From assembly GCA_965198905.1 (NCBI GenBank), contig OZ240678.1, forward strand, positions 1,364,001 through 1,428,000: a stretch of DNA of 64,000 nucleotides, written 5' to 3'. Positions 53,277 through 60,758 of this stretch are shown here, piece after piece. Position numbers and translations under genes: made by a program. The notes under the pieces were generated by a model. The model was given only the letters and a program-made list of their open reading frames with translations, was not told where the DNA came from and ran no database searches. How positions within the stretch are numbered: the stretch's first letter is position 1; the number at the start of each line of letters is the position of its first letter. Source of the DNA: CAHJWH01 sp965198905. Its GTDB lineage: Bacteria; Pseudomonadota; Alphaproteobacteria; Caulobacterales; Caulobacteraceae.

Positions 53277-54202
53277 TGGGCGCTCCAGTCGAGGACCATC
53301 TTCAGGCAGGCGGGATCGTCGAAGGCGGTGGCGTAGGCGGACGGCGCGTCGGACGCGGCCCGCCGGTGGGTGATCAGGCCGGACAGGTCCAGCGCGCCGG
53401 CCTCGACCAGGCGGCTCACGGCGGCCATGTCGGCGGGCTTCCATTCGGCGGCGATGCGCAGGCGCGCCTCGCGCATGAAGGCGGGGGCGAAGTCGAAGCG
53501 CACCGGCTCGGCGTAGAAGCCGGCCAGCACCACCTCGCCGCCGGGCCTGAGCCGCGCGATCAGGGTGTCGAGCAGGGCGGGGTCGCCGCTGGCGTCGCAG
53601 ATCACCGCATAGTCGCGGCGCGTGTCGTTCTCCGCGGTCGTGACGGCGTAGTCCCGGGCGCCCTTGGCGCGCGCGGCGTTCGTCTCCCAGACCGTCGGAT
53701 CGCCGCCGAGCGCCACGGTCACCCGGGCCAGCAGCCGGCCGAGCACGCCGTGGCCTATGATGAGATCGGGCAGGGCGCCGCCTGCCAGGGCGTGGTGGGC
53801 GGTGCCGGCGAGCGCCAGCAGCACGGCCTCCTCGCCCAGGTCTCCCGGCGTGGGGACGATACGAGAGGCGGCGGTGATCAGTCTAGAGGCGGCGCCGCCG
53901 AACAGGCCGCGCACCTCGCCGAAGCAACGGGCGCCGGGCACGAACACCTGGCGTCCGATCAGGGCGCGATGGTCCGCCCCGGCGTCGACCACCCGGCCGA
54001 CCGATTCGTATCCGGGGACGAGAGGATAGCCCATGCCGGGAAAGGCCGGCATGCGGCCGGTATAGAGCAGTCGCTCGGTGCCGGTGCTGACGCCGCTCCA
54101 GTCCACATCGACTACGACGTCGTCCGCGGTCGGATCAACCAGAGCGAGCCGATCCAGGGCGAGATCGCCGGGGGCTTTCAGCAGGGCGGCGACGGCTTCC
54201 AT
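53273..54202 (-). CDS. bchC: 3-hydroxyethyl bacteriochlorophyllide a dehydrogenase
   Basis: A 309-residue zinc-type/medium-chain dehydrogenase-like protein oxidising the 3-hydroxyethyl group to acetyl in bacteriochlorophyllide a. It has 'YPLVPGYESVGRVVDAG', 'FVPGARCFGEVRGLFGGAAS' and the nucleotide-binding 'LIIGHGVLGRLLARVTVALG'. ATG at 54202 is chosen because a GGAG site sits 6 bases upstream; a TTG at 54214 is the alternative. A PpsR-type box and a -35/-10 pair lie just upstream. Confidence 0.95.
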   Translation of the reverse strand: MEAVAALLKAPGDLALDRLALVDPTADDVVVDVDWSGVSTGTERLLYTGRMPAFPGMGYPLVPGYESVGRVVDAGADHRALIGRQVFVPGARCFGEVRGLFGGAASRLITAASRIVPTPGDLGEEAVLLALAGTAHHALAGGALPDLIIGHGVLGRLLARVTVALGGDPTVWETNAARAKGARDYAVTTAENDTRRDYAVICDASGDPALLDTLIARLRPGGEVVLAGFYAEPVRFDFAPAFMREARLRIAAEWKPADMAAVSRLVEAGALDLSGLITHRRAASDAPSAYATAFDDPACLKMVLDWSAQ

Positions 54203-54229
54203 GGCGAACTCCAAGGAATGGCTGACGCC

Positions 54230-54269
54230 ACACTACCGCCGCATCCTCGAACGTCAACTGCGGCTGACA
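54230..54269 (-). promoter_or_regulatory. bchC promoter with overlapping PpsR/CrtJ-type box
   Basis: On the minus strand TGT-N12-ACG (complement of 54252-54269; one mismatch to the TGT-N12-ACA PpsR consensus) ends in TTGACG, which with TAGTGT (complement of 54230-54235) and 16-bp spacing makes a sigma70-like promoter. PpsR bound here would cover the -35. The crtF and bchG upstream regions have the same design. Confidence 0.65.
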
Positions 54270-54284
54270 CTAAAACTGTAAGTC

Positions 54285-55406
54285 TTATTGGACGGTTGCG
54301 CCGTTTGCCGCGCGGACGCTCATCAGCCGGGTCAGGAAGGGTCGACGGGTGCGACGTTCTTGCAGGCCCGGCAACCCCACCCGCGCCGCCATGGCCGCGA
54401 GTTCCCCGGGCGTACGGAGCCGCCCCTGGCCCATGGCCAGAAGGTAGAGCCCGAAATAGGCGTCGGTGATGCGCGCGTCGGCGGCGTCCCCGCGCATCGG
54501 TTCGGCCACCACCAGCAGTCCCCCCGGCGCCAAGGCGCCTCGGGCGGTGCGCAGGATGTCCAGGGCTGTGTCATCGTCGTGGTCGTGCAGGATGCGCACC
54601 AGCGACACGACCGCGAAACGTCCCGGCGCGGAGCCGGAGCGGAAGTCGCCGCCGACCGCCTGCAGCCGTCCCGCCAGGCCTTCCCGGGCGAACCGTTGCT
54701 GCGCCAGGGCCGCGACGCCCGGCAGGTCGAACAGCACGCCGCGGAGCGCCTGGGTCCGCATCGCCGCCTGCGCCAGGAAGACGCCTTCCCCGCCGCCGAG
54801 GTCCAGCCAGGGCCCCTCGCCGCGATAATCCAGCGCATCCAGCACGTCCGTGGCGATGAAGTCCTGCGACGCGCTCATCACCGCGCTGTAGGGCGAGACC
54901 TGGGTCCTCTGCAGCGCGGACGGATCGGCCGAGCGGGCGTAGGGCCAGAAGCCCCCCAGCGCCGTCGCCCGCTCGGGATGGCGCAGGAAGGCCACGGGGT
55001 CCGTCAGGTCGCGGTAGAGGGCGCCGTGGTGGCCGATCATGGCGGCGATGCCGCCTTCGCGCGCCATCAGCGGACCGCCGAGCGGGCCGAGCCCGTATCT
55101 CGGCCCTCGCCGGCTGAACAGCTCCAGGGCGCAGGCGGCGTCCAGCAAACGGCGCGCGGCGTCGGGCGGCAGGTCGCAATGCTCCGCCACTTCGACCGCT
55201 GTGCGCGGCCGCGCCGCCAGCCAGGCGAACAGGTCGAGCTGAACGCAGGCCAGCAGCACCTGGGCGTGCACGAACCCGGCGCAAAGGTCGAACAGCGCCC
55301 CGGCCCTCCGCCGCGCCAGCCCCCGGGTCAGGGGGTTGGAGAAGGCGAACCGCTGGAAGCCGGGTCGGGCGCTGAGCCGCGCGATCCATCCGTCCAGCCC
55401 CAGCAC
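54285..55406 (-). CDS. crtF: Hydroxyneurosporene O-methyltransferase
   Basis: A 373-residue SAM-dependent methyltransferase that methylates the 1-hydroxy group of demethylspheroidene-type carotenoids. An N-terminal winged-helix dimerisation region ('VEVAEHCDLPPDAARRLLDA') is followed by the SAM core 'GPWLDLGGGEGVFLAQAAMR' and 'GRFAVVSLVRILHDHDDDTA', as in class II O-methyltransferases. GTG start with GGGAGG five bases upstream. 82 bp before bchC on the same strand, the order known from crtEF-bchCXYZ clusters; crtE is not beside it here. Confidence 0.92.
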   Translation of the reverse strand: MLGLDGWIARLSARPGFQRFAFSNPLTRGLARRRAGALFDLCAGFVHAQVLLACVQLDLFAWLAARPRTAVEVAEHCDLPPDAARRLLDAACALELFSRRGPRYGLGPLGGPLMAREGGIAAMIGHHGALYRDLTDPVAFLRHPERATALGGFWPYARSADPSALQRTQVSPYSAVMSASQDFIATDVLDALDYRGEGPWLDLGGGEGVFLAQAAMRTQALRGVLFDLPGVAALAQQRFAREGLAGRLQAVGGDFRSGSAPGRFAVVSLVRILHDHDDDTALDILRTARGALAPGGLLVVAEPMRGDAADARITDAYFGLYLLAMGQGRLRTPGELAAMAARVGLPGLQERRTRRPFLTRLMSVRAANGATVQ

Positions 55407-55453
55407 GACGCCTCCCTCGATCCGGCGGACAGCATCGCCTTGTCACTCACGGG

Positions 55454-55471
55454 CGTCAAAACATCTTTACA
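55454..55471 (-). promoter_or_regulatory. PpsR/CrtJ-type box upstream of crtF
   Basis: The minus strand reads TGTAAAGATGTTTTGACG (TGT-N12-ACG, one mismatch). Its last six bases TTGACG can serve as a -35 element 48 bases ahead of the crtF start, as at bchC. The -10 is weak. It may also influence the divergent crtD. Confidence 0.6.
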
Positions 55472-55552
55472 CTTGCGGAGCGGTGGGCCTTTCTCCGCTA
55501 AGAGGAGACGCAAGCAGGATGGGGCCCGCCGAACTCGCGCCGCTCGAATTCG

Positions 55553-55633
55553 GCCTCATCCTGAGCCCGTCGAAGGACGAGGCCGCGGCGCGCCCGGTGG
55601 ACGCCTCGTCCTTCGACAAGCTCAGGATGAGGC
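55553..55633. repeat. Type B inverted repeat pair in the crtF-crtD divergent region
   Basis: Arms at 55553-55583 (GCCTCATCCTGAGCCCGTCG...) and 55603-55633 (reverse complement, about one mismatch) around a 19-bp loop. The pair lies between the crtF-side PpsR box and the crtD start, 22 bp ahead of the first possible crtD start codon, so it is probably transcribed in the crtD leader. Confidence 0.88.
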
Positions 55634-55655
55634 GAATGTCGTCGTTGGCGGCTGG

Positions 55656-57188
55656 ATGTATTCCAGCGGGGAGGTCGCCTTGCCGCTGACCCCCCGCATC
55701 GTGGTGGTCGGGGCCGGCATGGGCGGGCTGGCCGCCGCGGCGCTGCTGTCGGCGCGCGGCCTGGACGTGGTGGTGGTGGAGCGCGCCGCGGCGCCTGGCG
55801 GCAAGCTGCGGCGGGTGCAGGTGGGGGACGCCGCCATCGACGTCGGCCCGACCGTGCTGACCCTGCGCGAGGTGTTCGAGGCGCTGTTCACCGAGGCGGG
55901 CGGCGCGCTCGAAGACGCGGTGAGCATGGAGCGGGACGACGTGCTGGCGCGCCATGTCTGGCCGGACGGCGCGCGGCTCGACCTGCACGCCGATCCCGCG
56001 CGCTCGGCCGAGGCCATCGGCGATTTCGCCGGCGCGAGCGAGGCGCGGGCCTTCCAGGACTTCATGCGCCGGGCGCGGGAAACGTTTGAGACCCTGGACA
56101 CAGCCTTCATCCGCGACGCCGCCCCCAGCATGGCCGGACTGATGATGAAGGCCGGGGTGGGCCGGCTGTCGCGCATCGACCCCTATCAGACCTACTGGCG
56201 CTTCCTGGAGCGGAGCTTCGGCGATCCGCGCCTGCGCCAGCTGTTCGGCCGCTACGCCACCTATGTGGGCTGCTCGCCGTTCGAGGCGCCGGCGACCTTG
56301 ATGCTGATCGCGCACGTGGAGCAGATGGGGGTGTGGCGCGTCGCCGGGGGGCTGGCGCGCCTGCCCGACGCCCTGGCGGGGCTGGCCGCCCGGAACGGCG
56401 CGGAGCTGCGCTACGGCGCCGAGGTGACCGAGATCGTGGTCGAGCACGGCTGCGCTGCGGGGGTGCGGCTGGCAGGCGGCGAGGTCGTGACGGCGGACGC
56501 GGTGGTCTATGACGGCGACAGCGGGGTTCTGGGCGCGGGCGGTCTCGGGGCCAGGGCCGCCAAGGCCTGCCCGGCGATCGCGCCCGATGCGCGCTCGTTC
56601 TCCGCCTTCACCCTGGCCATGACCGCCGAGGTCTCGGGCGTATCCCTGGCCCATCACACGGTGGCCTTCTCCCCCGACTCTGCGGCGGAGTTCCGCGACT
56701 TAGGCCAGGGCCGCGTGCCCGCCGACGCCAGCCTGTATGTCTGCGCCCAGGACCGCGGCGGAGCGGATGCACCCGCCGGGCCTGAGCGACTGTTCATGAT
56801 CCTCAACGCGCCGGCTAAGGGTGACGCCGGCTATCCCGATGACGCGGAGAGCGAGCGATGCGAGGCGATGGCGAGGCGCAACCTGGCGCGTTGCGGGATC
56901 GAGGTGCGATCCCTGGCGACGGAGCGGATCGGCCCGAGGGACTTCGAGGCCCTGGCGCCGGGGACGGGGGGCGCGCTCTACGGCCAGGCGGGACACGGCT
57001 GGATGGCGGCGTTCAAGCGGCCGGCCACGCGGAGCAAGGTGGCGGGGCTCTATCTGGCGGGGGGCAGCGTGCATCCGGGGCCGGGCCTGCCGATGGCGGT
57101 GCTGTCGGGGCGGGCGGCGGCGGACTGCGCGACGGCGGACCTGAGCGCGCAACGGTCGCGGACGGGCTGGACTTCGACAAGGCGGTAG
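55656..57188 (+). CDS. crtD: Methoxyneurosporene (hydroxyneurosporene) dehydrogenase
   Basis: A 510-residue flavin desaturase of the CrtI/CrtD family introducing the 3,4 double bond into acyclic carotenoids. The FAD fingerprint 'RIVVVGAGMGGLAAAALLSA' opens it, and the C-terminal FAD motif 'KVAGLYLAGGSVHPGPGLPM' is present. ATG at 55656 is given, but TTG at 55680 has a better GGGGAGG site five bases upstream and would remove eight residues. The end of the gene overlaps the region where CrtC homology begins. Confidence 0.92.
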   Translation: MYSSGEVALPLTPRIVVVGAGMGGLAAAALLSARGLDVVVVERAAAPGGKLRRVQVGDAAIDVGPTVLTLREVFEALFTEAGGALEDAVSMERDDVLARHVWPDGARLDLHADPARSAEAIGDFAGASEARAFQDFMRRARETFETLDTAFIRDAAPSMAGLMMKAGVGRLSRIDPYQTYWRFLERSFGDPRLRQLFGRYATYVGCSPFEAPATLMLIAHVEQMGVWRVAGGLARLPDALAGLAARNGAELRYGAEVTEIVVEHGCAAGVRLAGGEVVTADAVVYDGDSGVLGAGGLGARAAKACPAIAPDARSFSAFTLAMTAEVSGVSLAHHTVAFSPDSAAEFRDLGQGRVPADASLYVCAQDRGGADAPAGPERLFMILNAPAKGDAGYPDDAESERCEAMARRNLARCGIEVRSLATERIGPRDFEALAPGTGGALYGQAGHGWMAAFKRPATRSKVAGLYLAGGSVHPGPGLPMAVLSGRAAADCATADLSAQRSRTGWTSTRR

Positions 57189-58150
57189 GGCCGGACGGCT
57201 ACGCCTGGTGGTACGTCGATGCGCTGAGCGCCGACGGGCGGTTCGGGCTGACCGTCATCGCCTTCGTCGGCAGCGTGTTCTCGCCCTATTATGCGAGCGC
57301 GCGCAAGCGGGGCCCTACGGACCCGCTGGACCACTGCGCCCTGAACGTCTGCCTCTACATGCCGGGCGCCAGGCGCTGGACGCTGACCGAGCGGGGACGG
57401 GCGGCGGTGAGGCGGACGCCCGATACGCTGACCATCGGGCCGAGTTCGCTGCGCTGGGACGGGACGCGGCTGACGATCGCGGTGGACGAGGTCACGCCGC
57501 TGCGCGGCCTGCCGGTGCGGGGCGAGATCGTGGTGACGCCGGGCGCGCTGCAGCCGCAGAGCTTCGCCCTGGACGCGGCGGGACGCCACCTCTGGCGTCC
57601 GCTGAGCGTCGCGGCGAAGGTCGAGGTGCGGCTCGACGCGCCGGACCTGGCCTGGAGCGGCGAGGGCTATCTGGACCACAATACAGGCGCCGGCCCGTTG
57701 GAGCGGGACTTCCGCCACTGGACCTGGCGGCGCACGGTGGCGGACGCGGACGGCCGCTCGCAGGTGTTCTACGACGTCCGCGAGCGCTCGGGCGCGGAGC
57801 GCCGCTTGGCGCTGGAACTGAGGGCGGGCGCGGCCACGCCGATCCGCGATCCCGGCCGCCCGCGCGAGGCGAGGCCGACCGTCTACGGGATGCGGCGGCG
57901 GCTGTGCGCCTCCGCCCGGCGGATCAAGGTGCTGCGGGCGTTCGAAAGCTCGCCCTTCTACGCCCGCACCGCCCTGTCGCTGGAACTGGACGGGGCGCCC
58001 AGGCTGATGATGCACGAGGCGTTGTCGCTGAGCCGCTTCCGCTCAGGCCTGATGCAGTGGGCCCTGCCCTACCGCATCCCCCATGCCGATCGCCGCTACC
58101 GCCGGGTGCGCTGGGCTCAGTCCTTGATCTCGCTGGCCACCTGGCCGTAG
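57167..58150 (+). CDS. crtC: Hydroxyneurosporene synthase (carotenoid 1,2-hydratase)
   Basis: CrtC adds water at the 1,2 double bond of acyclic carotenoids. Homology starts at 'LDFDKAVGPDGYAWWYVDAL' and continues through 'IAFVGSVFSPYYASARKRG', 'HCALNVCLYMPGARRW' and 'GEGYLDHNTGAGPLERDFRH'. The frame has no ATG, GTG or TTG near this point; the first ATG upstream (56858) is 330 bases inside crtD. CTG at 57167 is given as a provisional start. A -1 shift from crtD would fuse the two. Its last 34 bases overlap the convergent FNT gene. Confidence 0.88.
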   Translation: MDFDKAVGPDGYAWWYVDALSADGRFGLTVIAFVGSVFSPYYASARKRGPTDPLDHCALNVCLYMPGARRWTLTERGRAAVRRTPDTLTIGPSSLRWDGTRLTIAVDEVTPLRGLPVRGEIVVTPGALQPQSFALDAAGRHLWRPLSVAAKVEVRLDAPDLAWSGEGYLDHNTGAGPLERDFRHWTWRRTVADADGRSQVFYDVRERSGAERRLALELRAGAATPIRDPGRPREARPTVYGMRRRLCASARRIKVLRAFESSPFYARTALSLELDGAPRLMMHEALSLSRFRSGLMQWALPYRIPHADRRYRRVRWAQSLISLATWP

Positions 58151-59010
58151 TTCAGCACCGCGACGAGCGCGACGCCGCCCAGGACGTTCCCGATCAGGGT
58201 GGGGATCAGAAAGACGGTGAAATAGCTTCCGATCGACGCCGCCCCGGTCAGCACCATGTAGAGCCCCTCCACCGAGCCCGCGATGCTGTGCGACAGCTTG
58301 CAGAGGCCGACCAGGTAGGTCATGGCGAAGATCACCAGCGGCCGCATCGCACCCGAGGCCGGTAGGATCCACACCATCAGCGCGATCAACCAGCCCGCCA
58401 TCAGGCTGCTCCAGAAGGTGTCAGCGAAGCTGTGGCCATAGACCGCGCCGCAGACTTCGGCGAACGCGGCCTGCGTCTCGGCCGGGAACACCGGCGACTT
58501 GGCGAGGAACAGAGCGAAGATGAAGGTGGCGATCAGGTTGGCGGCCAGCACCAGGGCCCAGAGCCGCAGCACGTGCCAGAAGATGTTGATCTTCCAGTGG
58601 TAGAGCAGCGGCAGGATGGGGGTCAGGGTGTTCTCGGTGAACAGCTGCTGGCGGCCGAGCACCACGATGACGAAGCCCACCGCATAGCCCAGGGGCACTA
58701 CGATCTCCGCCCAGGAGGTGTGGGGCAGGTGCTGGCGCAGCAGGCCCTCCACCACCACCGACATGCCGATGGACAGGCCCGCTGACAGCCCCGACATTAT
58801 CAGAGCGGCGTTGGTACGGTCGAGTTCGGCCTGGCCCTCCCCGCGAATGGTCTCGTGGACCAGGGCGGCGGAAGGCGAACTGTGGCGGTCGATAGTGCGC
58901 CGCTCGGCGGCGTTCAGGTCTTCCAGCTCCTTGGCGGAGCTGAGCTTGTTGGCCTGGGCGGCGCCTTCCTTGGAACGGTCTTCGTCGACGCTGGGATTGT
59001 CTTCTGACAT
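58117..59010 (-). CDS. Formate/nitrite transporter (FNT) family channel
   Basis: A 297-residue inner-membrane protein of the FNT family, with a ~65-residue charged N-terminus and six helices. Family-type segments are 'MSGLSAGLSIGMSVVVEGLL', 'FTENTLTPILPLLYHWKINI', 'FWHVLRLWALVLAANLIATF', 'SFADTFWSSLMAGWLIALMV' and 'GLCKLSHSIAGSVEGLYMVL'. It would pass formate, nitrite or another small anion. It ends the bchG-lhaA-bchP-tspO array 12 bases after tspO, an unusual partner for these genes. Confidence 0.87.
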   Translation of the reverse strand: MSEDNPSVDEDRSKEGAAQANKLSSAKELEDLNAAERRTIDRHSSPSAALVHETIRGEGQAELDRTNAALIMSGLSAGLSIGMSVVVEGLLRQHLPHTSWAEIVVPLGYAVGFVIVVLGRQQLFTENTLTPILPLLYHWKINIFWHVLRLWALVLAANLIATFIFALFLAKSPVFPAETQAAFAEVCGAVYGHSFADTFWSSLMAGWLIALMVWILPASGAMRPLVIFAMTYLVGLCKLSHSIAGSVEGLYMVLTGAASIGSYFTVFLIPTLIGNVLGGVALVAVLNYGQVASEIKD

Positions 59011-59022
59011 CAGGCTCGCACC

Positions 59023-59559
59023 TCAGAACGGCGCGTTCAGCCGCACGATGGCGGCGTTGAGGACCGACGCGAAACTCACCCAGGCCAAATACGGCGCCAG
59101 CAGCCAGCCCGCCGACGGCCTGATCCGCCCCGCCGCCACCATGGCCAGCACCACCGACAGCCAGAGCCCCGCCACCTCGACCAGGGCCCAGTCGGGCCGG
59201 CGAAAGCGGAAGAACAGCAGGCTCCAGGCCATGTTGAGCACCCCGTTCAGCGCGAACGCCGCCACCAGGTCGCGACGTTCATGGGGGGTGCGAGCCCGGT
59301 TCCAGGCGAGGCCCGCGCTCGCCGTGATCAGGGCGAAGATCAGCGTCCAGGCCGGGGCGAACAGCCAGTTCGGCGGCCGCCAGTCTGGAAATTTCAGCCG
59401 CCTGTACCAAGGGCCGATCACCGTGGCCCAGCCGCCCACCGACGCGACGGCGAACGAGATCAGCCCCGCCGCAGCGTAGGTGCGCCAGGGATGGGCCGGC
59501 GGCGCCAGCGCGGCCGGACCTCGTGCGGGCCGTCCGGCCGCGACATCGGTTGAACTCAC
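59023..59559 (-). CDS. tspO: TspO/MBR family tryptophan-rich sensory protein
   Basis: A 178-residue five-helix membrane protein of the TspO/peripheral-benzodiazepine-receptor family. The signature 'WYRRLKFPDWRPPNWLFAPA' and 'ALNGVLNMAWSLLFFRFRRP' are present. In Rhodobacter TspO sits in the outer membrane, handles tetrapyrrole intermediates and dampens photosynthesis gene expression in oxygen, together with PpsR. The GTG start overlaps the bchP stop (GTGA). Confidence 0.94.
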   Translation of the reverse strand: MSSTDVAAGRPARGPAALAPPAHPWRTYAAAGLISFAVASVGGWATVIGPWYRRLKFPDWRPPNWLFAPAWTLIFALITASAGLAWNRARTPHERRDLVAAFALNGVLNMAWSLLFFRFRRPDWALVEVAGLWLSVVLAMVAAGRIRPSAGWLLAPYLAWVSFASVLNAAIVRLNAPF

Positions 59560-60740
59560 GCGGCGGCCAGGCCGGTCAGGTGCAAGATGTTCTTGACCAG
59601 GATGCGCGCGTGGACCGAGGGGCGGGCGGGGGTCATGGCCTTGTTGATGTAGGCGTCCCAGGTCAGGTGCTGCACGTCGGGGTCGCGGCAGATCTTCACG
59701 AACCGCTCGCGCCGTCCATCGCTCCCATACCAGAAGCGCTGCATCTGGCCGAGCATCCAGAACACCTTTCCGTGCGCCTTCATGAAACGCTCCCGCGCCG
59801 TGGCGAGGGCGCGCGGATCGCCGGTCTCCAGCATCTGCGCCGCCGCCTCGCCCGCCATGCGTCCGCCGACCAGAGCGTAGTAGATGCCCTCCCCGGACGC
59901 GGGCGCCACGACACCCGCGGCGTCGCCGGCCAGCACGACCCCACGGCCGTCGTCCCAGCGCGCATGCGGATGCAGCGGCAGCGGCGCGCCTTCGCAGCGC
60001 AGGGTCTCCGCGTCGGCCAGACCGCAGCGCTCGCGCAGCAGCTTCGTCGCCTCGCGCAGGCCGAAGCCCTTCTTGCCCGAACCCACCCCCACGCTCAGCG
60101 TGTCGCCATGGGGGAACACCCAGCCGTAGAAGTCCGGCGAGATGTCCTTGTCGTAATAGACGTCGCAGCGGCCTGCGTCATAGCCGGCCGGCAGGACGTC
60201 TGGGGTGCGGATGATCTCGTGATAGGCGGTGACCAGGGCGGTCTTGCGCGCCTCGGGCACGGCGGCCCGGGCGATGGCGGAGATCGCCCCATCCGCCCCG
60301 ATCACCACCTTGGCCCGCAGCCGCCGCTCCTGCTTGTCGGCGTCGCGGTAGAGCACGGTGGCATGGCCGTCTTCATAGGCCACGTCGTGGGCGGTCCCGG
60401 TCAGGCGCTCGGCCCCGGCGGTGTGGGCGCGCTGGCGCAGCCACTCGTCGAACGGCCCCCGGTCGACCATGCCGACATAGCCCTGCTCGATCTCCATCCG
60501 CACCCGGGCGCGGGACGGGGCGACCACCTCGGCGCTGTCGATCTTGGCGACCAGGGCCTCCTCGCCGATGTCGAACTGGCGCATGGCGGCGGGGGGCATG
60601 GCCCCGCCGCAGGGCTTGATGCGCCCGGCGCGGTCCAGCAGGGCCACGTGGCGACCGGCCGAAGCCAGGTCGCGCGCGGCGGTGGCCCCGGCCGGGCCGC
60701 CGCCGACGACCGCCACGTCATACAAGGTCTCACGTGTCAT
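59556..60740 (-). CDS. bchP: Geranylgeranyl bacteriochlorophyll reductase
   Basis: A 394-residue flavoprotein reducing the geranylgeranyl tail of bacteriochlorophyll to phytyl. FAD fingerprint 'DVAVVGGGPAGATAARDLAS' near the N-terminus and 'VVLAGDAAGVVAPASGEGIY' in the second FAD motif are both clear. 'CGGAMPPAAM' is typical of BchP/ChlP. It follows lhaA by 18 bases and overlaps tspO by four. Confidence 0.96.
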   Translation of the reverse strand: MTRETLYDVAVVGGGPAGATAARDLASAGRHVALLDRAGRIKPCGGAMPPAAMRQFDIGEEALVAKIDSAEVVAPSRARVRMEIEQGYVGMVDRGPFDEWLRQRAHTAGAERLTGTAHDVAYEDGHATVLYRDADKQERRLRAKVVIGADGAISAIARAAVPEARKTALVTAYHEIIRTPDVLPAGYDAGRCDVYYDKDISPDFYGWVFPHGDTLSVGVGSGKKGFGLREATKLLRERCGLADAETLRCEGAPLPLHPHARWDDGRGVVLAGDAAGVVAPASGEGIYYALVGGRMAGEAAAQMLETGDPRALATARERFMKAHGKVFWMLGQMQRFWYGSDGRRERFVKICRDPDVQHLTWDAYINKAMTPARPSVHARILVKNILHLTGLAAA

Positions 60741-60758
60741 GGGGCTGCGGTCTCCAGC

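Noticed and set aside
54288..55655. Extension of the crtD frame upstream across crtF
   Set aside because: The open frame runs antisense to crtF and through a type B repeat; the FAD motif begins only after 55680.
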